Assembly (NCBI GenBank): GCA_030144725.1
Contig: JASKMD010000017.1
Coordinates: 3,783,416-3,847,415, forward strand
Direction: 5' to 3'
Length of the DNA: 64,000 nt
Source of the DNA: Haematococcus lacustris
Taxonomy: Eukaryota; Chlorophyta; Chlorophyceae; Chlamydomonadales; Haematococcaceae
In this document: positions 52,589 through 64,000 of the stretch, piece after piece
Layout: each line of letters begins with the position of its first letter
Numbering within the stretch: position 1 is the first letter of the stretch
Translations under genes and position numbers: made by a program
The notes under the pieces: generated by a model
Databases searched by the model: none
What the model saw: the letters and a program-made list of their open reading frames with translations, nothing else
What the model was told of the DNA's origin: nothing

Positions 52589-55500
52589 ACAGGCCCAGAC
52601 CCCTCTGATCACAGCAGTGTGTCGACGTCACCATGTGATGTCAGCACAGCATGCCTGCTGCTGGAAGGGTGCGGTGAGCCTCACCTGTAGTACTGTATCT
52701 TTGCAAACTTCTCCCAATCACTCAGCCCTGCCAGCTCCCCCTGCTGCTCAGCCCGCACTGCGAAAGGGTCACGGTTCTCAAAGTTCAGGAACTTGTGGAG
52801 GTTGAACAGCGCGTTGAAGAGCAGCCCGCTCTGGGGCTTCATGCGCTTCAGGTCCCTGCGGCAACAGGTGCAGGGGAGTGTTGGTGCGGGGTGAGTCTAG
52901 GCAAGGGAAGGGGAGGGTGGGTGGCCCCAGAGGCGCATGCGCCATTCAGTTCAAGGTGCATGCTGGTAGGGGCAGGGGTGGAGGGGGGTGGGGCTGGGTT
53001 AGGTCGAAGGGGTCAGGGCGGTGAAAGGGGCGGGTCAGGGGCAGGTGTGGCAGCGAGGGCAGAGCAGGCGCAGTCTGGTGTGTAACAGCTCCTGAAGTGC
53101 TCCTAGCATCGACAGCCGCCGCAGCAGCAGCAACAGTAGCAGCAAGGCGTGCTCACCTCAAGGTGTACTGCCCTTCCACCTCAGGCTGAAGCATGTCATG
53201 CAGCTGGCATAGCACGTCAGGGAACATCACTGCCTCCTGATTGTTGCCCTCCATGCGCTTCAACTGTTCCTCTGGGCACCATGACACATGCACACACAGC
53301 ACTAGCAACAGGGCAGCTTCAAGGCGATGCCGGCAGCCTTCATGCCAATGGGTAGTGGGTGCCAGGTGCGCATGCCTACACCCCCACACATCACAGCAAC
53401 AGCGACAGCAACAGCAACAGCTAGGCCAGACGATAAGATGGCCAGGCCTCCTCACCCATGACAGCTCCCTCCCAGAAACCTCAATGCCCAAGTGCAATCC
53501 TGGGTGCCACCATAACATGCAACTGATCATGACACGCCATGTCCTCATACTCCACACCTTCACGTCAGAGCCCTGCCGACAGCATGCTCAGGACCCTTCC
53601 CTTGACCGCAGCCACTCTCCATCCCTTGCACAGTGACATAGCTGCCAGGTATGGTGTGAAGGCGGGCCAACCACCACAAGCTGGTGTGAGGGGGCTACAG
53701 CACACAGCACCACAGCCTCAGCTGCTGGCTGCTAGCACCCACCATAGAAGAACCACATCTCCTTGGGTCGAATCACTCCATCACAGTCCAGGTCCACACA
53801 CCTGTGCCGCATGATGTAGCCAGAGCTTGGGCAGGGTGGCAGGGCATGTGCAGCTGTCACAGTAGCGACACTGGCCATGTCAGTGTGGTGGCAGCGGCAA
53901 GAGGAGCAGTGGCAGCAGCAGCAGCGGAAGCAGGAGCAGTGGCAGCAGGCGCTACAGTAGTGAGGCGGTGACACCAGGGAGGTGTAAAGAAGAGTGGTAT
54001 TAGAAGGAGCAACGCCAGCGCCTGACTGGGGTCACATATCTCAAAACCCACACTCCTACTAAAATGTGAGGGAACCCTGCCCAATCCCCCTAGCTGCGCC
54101 CTGATTAGCTGGCGCCCATCAGGCCAAGCCTTTCCAGGGCTGGCAGCAACTCAACCACCTTACTCAATGCTCACAATAGCTTGCCCCGCCCTGAGAGCCT
54201 TGCATGTGGCTTGTCCAACCCTGCCAGCCCTGAGCTTCATCCTTATGCCATCCCTTCAGCCTTGGTTACAACTATGCCCCTCCTCCCAGCTCCGTCGGAG
54301 CGCCAGTCAGCCCTCCCTTGACTCACTTAAACCAGTAGTCCAAGGCGGTGTCGCTGCTCTTGTCTTCTTCGCTTAGGATGAACCACACAAAGTCTTCATA
54401 TGACATCATGTCAGGCACTGACGAAGTGAACCTGCGGGCAACCTGGTCAGGTCGCAGCCATAGGGCAGGGGGCGGGGTCAGGGGGCAGGTGAGATGGTGG
54501 GCATGCATGCATGCAGAAAGGCAGGCATGCAGGCGTGCAGACTGCCTTTCTCCCTTTGGCCTCAATCGCTCAGAGCGTCCTTCGCGACAAGGCGAGTCAC
54601 CATGCACCTGACACAGGCCCTGCTCGCCCTGTCCTGCCCGCTAGTGCCCTACCACACCCACCATGCCAGGGAGGTGCCTTAGCAAGCTGGATAGCATCGT
54701 CTGATGAAGAGATCTGGCCCAGCCCCACAGACCTTGCCAGGTTCCACCCTGCGGCCCACCTGCTGGAATATTCTGTCTACGATTTGGAATGACAGCGCCC
54801 CCTGGGAGTAGTGCGCCAGGTCCTTGCGTGACACCAGGAAGTCGTGGTCAGTATCAAGTTCCCAGAACTTGCAGTAGATGACATAGAAGTGCTCATAGCT
54901 GAAGTACTTGAGGACCTGCACAGCAGCAGGGGCAACAGCAGGCTGGAAGTCACGCAGCGGCGGAAGCAGCAGTAGCAAGGTCAGGCAGGCAGACAGCAGG
55001 CGGGCGGCAGTGGGGGCCGAGCATGGTATGGTGGCTGGCATGCTGTCTGCCTGCCTGTCTGGCTGATGGCTGGCTGGCTAGGCGGCACAGCGGCTGGTGT
55101 GGGTCCAGGGTCAGAATCCAGGACCTAGGTCAGGCCCAGGGCTGCAGAGCCGGTGGCCGTCACCTTGTTGATGTCGTCCTCCTGGTCCAACGCCTCCAGG
55201 GCTTCCACCAGGTCGCTGCGCCTCAGCTCACGCATTGTCAACCGCCCGTTGCCTGACCTGCACCACATGGGCTGAGGTAGGGGGTCAACCTCACCTGAAC
55301 CTGACCCCTACCCCATTGCCTGACCTGTGCGCCTTGCTCACGAGGGCAGGCTGCTGAGCTTGGTGCCCAGTGCTAGCAATGGGCCAGAAGTGTGAGGTAT
55401 AGCCCGCTGGCATTCAGTGAGCATGAGCATGGCACGCTGTGAATGTTTGTGTTGCAGACGCGCTGACAAGCGTTTGACCTGTAATGATGCCGATAATGCT

Positions 55501-58495
55501 TGGAATTACGGTGGCATGCTCCTGGTACAGCACTGAGCTTAGACAGCACTGAGTACTGCCCCTATGCCCTGGGAGAGGTCATGCACTCCAGGGACCCACC
55601 CCCCAAGCCAAGCCCTGCCTAGCCCAGCCATGTCACGCCATACCATGCCACAGCATCCCCCGTCTTGCCTGGCGTTCTTTTCCCCTGTCCTGCCTTGCGC
55701 TGCCTGGCCCTGCATGCCCCTACCGCCTCACTTGTTGAGTGTGTAGAAGATGCGGTACACGACTGTCTCAGCATACTTTTTTTGAAACTCTGCTGTGCCA
55801 GCCAGGAACTCCAGGCCGGGATGGTGGCGCAGCAGCATGTCTAGCACTGGGCTGAAATCCTCATATGTGAGGTACTGCGTAGGCAGCAGAATGGGGGAAG
55901 CCAGGGGGGGCAGGGCAGCAGCGTGACAGAGCATGGTCACACTCCTCATACTCGCAGCGACAGCGGCATAGCCTTACCAGATCAAAGGGACCTACAGGAA
56001 GCAGTGGTACTGACAATGACTCCACATCGTCTGTGATTGACAAGACACTTACTTGCTGCTACACGGAAGCGACAGCAGCTGCCAGCTCATGTGTGAGCCG
56101 CAGGAGGCACCACCAGGCAATACGTGCACCACCAGCCGTCCGTCATCCTACTGCTCAGCGCTGACCACGGTGGCCCTGCAGATCCTCCCTGCCCCAGCTG
56201 CTGCTCTATGCCTTGGCCCCTGGCCCCATCATGGATGCAGCCGGCTTCCCCTGCCCCTGCACAGCCCCTTGGCCCTGTGAGCTGCTGCAACACATCGCCT
56301 CTCTGCTGCCAAGTCCTGGTTGCTCCTGAGCCCCTGGCCACTGAGGCCACTGCTGTCTCTCCTCATGTCGCTTTTGCTCCTACCCTTCCTAGCTGGCAGC
56401 CTGGCTGGCAGCTGCAAGGGCGCTGCAGCCGCCCACCTCTTGATGCTCCTGACGCAGCACCTCAAATACCCTCTTGATGGTTGGCGCAGGCAGCAGGCAG
56501 CGTGCATGCCACCAGCTGAGGAACGTGTCCTGCTGCACTGTCTTTGCCTCAGGTCCACCCAGCCGCCAGAACAATGCCCTGCCAACTGTGGTGGGGAGGT
56601 CCCCTGCCTGGGAGACACCGGCAGCAGGAGCAGCAGGCACAGCACCCTCAGTTGCTGTGGGAGGCACAAGTGCATTGACAGCTGCTTTGCAAACGGACAG
56701 ACAGAAAGTAAGACAACCCCCTTGCCATCAAGTGTGCATGAAGGGAGGGGGGAAGCATCGGAGTGTCCCCTTGCTGCCCTCACACCAGCAAGCTGCTCAG
56801 CTGGCAGCAACAGGCATGATGGCACAAGCAGCAAGGCACACCTGGCAGCAGGCTGGGCTGCCATTACACCTCGCCTGCGCTAGCAGCAGTGAGAGGCACC
56901 TCATGCCTGATGCTGTGTGCGTGAGGCAGGAGGTGTGCCTGTGTTTCACCCACTTGGATGTGTCTGCCCTGGTGCCCCTGCCCAGGATTTCTTTACCACC
57001 TGGCCCCCACACCTGGTGTTGCCTCCCCACCTCCCCTGCCTGCTTTCTTGTGCATTTGCACCACTCTGTTGTGGTCCCAGCCCTGCTATGCCAAGGGCAT
57101 GGCGTGCCTGAGAAGGGGCATCTACAGTCAGTGCCAGCTGGCCTCGTGTGTGGGCAGTACCATATAGCACTGTCAACCCCAGATCCCATCTGCTTGAGCA
57201 GCAACAGCTTCTGTTGCAAACATCACCTCCATTGCTGCTGCTGTCATTATCGCGGTGCATCGACTGCTACTCCTGTAGCTGCTGCCTCTGCTGCTACTGT
57301 TCCCACCTGGACCTGTACCTGCCGGTTCTGTGTTGGCTGATGCTGGCTGCTGCCTGTCCTGAAGCCTGCTCAGCGGCCAGCACAGCCTGATGCCTGCTGC
57401 CTGATCCTTCTGCTGGTGCTGCCTGCGCCGCTGGCTGGCTGTGGGCCATAGGTGGTTCCAGCTTGCCTCTGGCCATGGGTGGTCCACCTGGTCTGCTGCT
57501 GGCTGCCGGCTAGTGGCTGGAAACCCATAAACTGTGTTACCAAGGGCCATGCTCGCAGTGTGACTGGGTGAGGCTCATGCCGTCACAGTAGGATGGCAAG
57601 AACAATGGCAGTAGCCTGGGCATCATGATGGCCGCCATTGCTCTTTGATCATTGATACACTGGCTGGCCACCAGCCGCTCACCTCGTTCACCATGGATGT
57701 GAACTGGTCCAGGTCTAGACCACTGGGTTGAGCTTCATAGTGCTTGCGCACGCGGCTGGCAAACTCAGCTGCGCGTGCTTCAGATACTTGGAGAGCGTTG
57801 GGAAAGTAGAACTGAGGTAACTGTGACAGTGGTGGCTGCGACATCAGGAGGAGGTCACCAGGAAGCAGGTCATAGCAGGAGCAGGAGACCCACCACCTGT
57901 AAAGCTGCAGCTGGCCCTGGGTAGAGAAGGTCTGTCATGCTGGGCTGACATGCGTTCTATCCTGCTTTGCTGACGCATGGCATGCAATACGCACCCGCTT
58001 CAATGTTAGTCCGAGTGAAGATTTGCGATGGGGGGATAGGGGCGACCGGGGAGAGCGTGGCTTGGAGGGGGACAACGGTGGCTGCAAGCAACAAGGCCAG
58101 CTGCAAGGGATCAGGATCCCTGCTGACCCATATGCTCCCCTGCCTCAGCTGACAGGTGAAGGGCTGTGCAGTTGCAGCATGGTTGTACCGTTGATGCGAA
58201 AATGGCATGGGCTGTCGAGGGAGAGAGAGGTGACGGTGAGGGACCGGAAACATTTGACGCGGGTCCTCGCAACGGCCTGCCGGCCTGTACTTCCTCTAGT
58301 AAGTTGTTGACCTTCATCAGGGAGGTCATCAGGGGCACCGCCAAGTCGCACTAAACAGCTTCGGAGCTGCATACAAAATGATCCTGATGTGGTTAGCCTA
58401 GTCCTTACCAAGTCTTGATGCTCGCTGAGCCATTGAAGGAAGAACTGATCAAGTTTGAGCTTGGCGCAGGGATATGAAGGCAGCGGATCCACCAT
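51993..58495 (-). CDS. PP2A regulatory subunit B'' type, EF-hand protein (12 exons, 513 aa)
   Basis: This subunit directs the protein phosphatase 2A core enzyme to substrates in a calcium-responsive way. Exons in phase: 58409-58495, 58189-58350, 57683-57835, 56437-56607, 55732-55874, 55164-55257, 54760-54915, 54327-54442, 53743-53801, 53157-53271, 52685-52855 and 51993-52107. Signatures: [23 protein letters not shown] and [50 protein letters not shown] hand [31 protein letters not shown] hand [31 protein letters not shown]; and [14 protein letters not shown]. Length and order match plant B''-alpha/beta (about 540 aa). The acidic C-terminus is encoded inside the right arm of the inverted duplication. 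No defect was seen. Confidence 0.92.
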
Positions 58496-60403
58496 TGAAT
58501 GGCGGCAGCGGTTATATCGGCAGGATGGCGGGAACGATACCTGTGGACACCTGTTTATGAATTGTACGGTTGGCGGTTAGGGGTGGTGTATAAAGTCAGT
58601 CTTTCTTGAGGAGCTTCCTCCAGCTCCGATTAGGTCTTCCTGACACGCCCTGCTGTGCTTTTCTTGGTCGAGAGCACTACACCATACTGATACTATGTCA
58701 GTGGCAAGACCGGGACTGTGACGAGCGCCCCCCGCACTCCCACCCCCTCCCTACCCCTCCCCAAAAGCCTCCCACCCCCTCCCTTGTGCCAGCCTCCCAT
58801 CCTCTGCGGGGGCGGGGGCGGGGGCGGGGGCGGGGGCGGGGGCGGGGGCGGGGGCGGGGGCGGGGGCGGGGGCGGGGGCGGGGGCGGGGGCGGGGGCGGG
58901 GGCGGGGGCGGGGGCGGGGGCGGGGGCGGGGGCGGGGGCGGGGGCGGGGGCGGGGGCGGGGGCGGGGGCGGGGGCGGGGGCGGGGGCGGGGGCGGGGGCG
59001 GGGGCGGGGGCGGGGGCGGGGGCGGGGGCGGGGGCGGGGGCGGGGGCGGGGGCGGGGGCGGGGGCGGGGGCGGGGGCGGGGGCGGGGGCGGGGGCGGGGG
59101 CGGGGGCGGGGGCGGGGGCGGGGGCGGGGGCGGGGGCGGGGGCGGGGGCGGGGGCGGGGGCGGGGGCGGGGGCGGGGGCGGGGGCGGGGGCGGGGGCGGG
59201 GGCGGGGGCGGGGGCGGGGGCGGGGGCGGGGGCGGGGGCGGGGGCGGGGGCGGGGGCGGGGGCGGGGGCGGGGGCGGGGGCGGGGGCGGGGGCGGGGGCG
59301 GGGGCGGGGGCGGGGGCGGGGGCGGGGGCGGGGGCGGGGGCGGGGGCGGGGGCGGGGGCGGGGGCGGGGGCGGGGGCGGGGGCGGGGGCGGGGGCGGGGG
59401 CGGGGGCGGGGGCGGGGGCGGGGGCGGGGGCGGGGGCGGGGGCGGGGGCGGGGGCGGGGGCGGGGGCGGGGGCGGGGGCGGGGGCGGGGGCGGGGGCGGG
59501 GGCGGGGGCGGGGGCGGGGGCGGGGGCGGGGGCGGGGGCGGGGGCGGGGGCGGGGGCGGGGGCGGGGGCGGGGGCGGGGGCGGGGGCGGGGGCGGGGGCG
59601 GGGGCGGGGGCGGGGGCGGGGGCGGGGGCGGGGGCGGGGGCGGGGGCGGGGGCGGGGGCGGGGGCGGGGGCGGGGGCGGGGGCGGGGGCGGGGGCGGGGG
59701 CGGGGGCGGGGGCGGGGGCGGGGGCGGGGGCGGGGGCGGGGGCGGGGGCGGGGGCGGGGGCGGGGGCGGGGGCGGGGGCGGGGGCGGGGGCGGGGGCGGG
59801 GGCGGGGGCGGGGGCGGGGGCGGGGGCGGGGGCGGGGGCGGGGGCGGGGGCGGGGGCGGGGGCGGGGGCGGGGGCGGGGGCGGGGGCGGGGGCGGGGGCG
59901 GGGGCGGGGGCGGGGGCGGGGGCGGGGGCGGGGGCGGGGGCGGGGGCGGGGGCGGGGGCGGGGGCGGGGGCGGGGGCGGGGGCGGGGGCGGGGGCGGGGG
60001 CGGGGGCGGGGGCGGGGGCGGGGGCGGGCGGCAATAGCCAGCTACAGCAAGACAATCCAAGAAACCAAAATACTAACCCCTCCGCAAAGGGAATGTGTGT
60101 GAGTAAGAGCTGTAGGGTTAATTAGAGCTCGAGCTAGTAGTAGACCTGGAGGCACACACACCAGAATGGCTGAGCTGAAGTGGGCATTGGGCACACTAGT
60201 AGTAACCTTTTCAATGATGAGCTCGTAGCCTGTGTTTGATTACAACTCATGCTTTATTTTGGTGTAGCATGAGGGCTGCAGGGATTAAAACTAGTTCAAA
60301 TTCTCAATCAGGTGGTTGCAAGTTTCGTTTTCTATACTCCCCTTCCCCTTCTGGCTGGCCCTGACATTCTGCTTGTCTAATTTAGTGCGGCAGCACCTTT
60401 ACA
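58496..60403. promoter_or_regulatory. shared intergenic region of divergent PP2A B'' and Nup62 genes
   Basis: The two start codons (58495 minus, 60404 plus) face away from each other, so both promoters must lie here. A 1.22-kb GGGGGC array occupies most of it. 60230-60295 is a dispersed repeat related to 885-950 in inverse orientation. No specific promoter motif was identified. Confidence 0.5.
58808..60027. repeat. (GGGGGC)n array, about 203 uninterrupted copies
   Basis: A pure hexanucleotide array of about 1.22 kb, almost 100 percent G+C. All runs of five G lie on the plus strand, ideal for stacked G-quadruplexes. Polyglycine, Gly-Arg, polyproline and Pro-Ala frames across it are artefacts. 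Confidence 0.95.

Positions 60404-64000
<3,597 letters not shown>

Noticed and set aside
58693..60102. Polyglycine, Gly-Arg and polyproline frames over the GGGGGC array
   Set aside because: Repeat artefact between two divergent genes. A glycine/arginine-rich protein would be expected to have variation and flanking domains, and none is present.

Overview
The window looks like nuclear DNA of a green alga, most likely a volvocalean chlorophycean; a Haematococcus-like genome is a guess I cannot test. The grounds are plant/algal host gene families, many short GT-AG introns (mostly GTGAGT/GTGCGT-like donors and TGCAG acceptors), high GC, abundant CAG/CTG triplets, very long pure G-rich microsatellites and dense degraded transposons. 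No prokaryotic gene organisation, rRNA, tRNA or CRISPR array was found.

Six host genes could be reconstructed by joining exons in phase. In order they are: a GPI-anchored secreted protein (minus, 3212-6317); a SnRK2-like Ser/Thr protein kinase (minus, 15451-21327, 9 exons, 577 aa); PIG-U, a GPI-transamidase subunit (plus, 24682-27938, 5 exons, 550 aa); an acid-lipase-type alpha/beta hydrolase (minus, 37841-42616, 9 exons, 556 aa); a PP2A B''-type regulatory subunit with EF hands (minus, 51993-58495, 12 exons, 513 aa); and nucleoporin Nup62 (plus, from 60404, running off the right end). A long Gly/Ser/Ala-rich frame (plus, 31657-35499) is probably a seventh, unidentified gene. These are independent housekeeping or surface genes and form no operon or pathway, although PIG-U would attach the kind of anchor that the first gene's product appears to need.

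Much of the rest is mobile. The commonest element is a family of broken genes resembling Fanzor, the eukaryotic relative of TnpB (RNA-guided nuclease). They carry a G(V/I)DPGV RuvC-I motif, a DRDxNAAxN RuvC-III motif and a TDG motif. About ten full or partial copies in at least two subfamilies occur in the window. Several share a non-coding segment immediately 3' of the stop codon, with a hairpin, that could be the guide-RNA scaffold. One copy is split by an apparently intact LINE retrotransposon (8543-14294) with a perfect 14-bp target duplication. Another carries a 254-bp hAT-type MITE.

The 46.4-52.6 kb interval is a large inverted duplication. About 1.87-kb arms, each containing the last exon of the PP2A B'' gene, flank a 2.3-kb spacer with a DDE-transposase-like gene. 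Three pure hexanucleotide arrays, all G-rich on the plus strand, lie in an intron of the GPI gene (GGGGCA, 1.43 kb), in a Fanzor intron (GGGTCA, 0.36 kb) and between the divergent PP2A B'' and Nup62 genes (GGGGGC, 1.22 kb).
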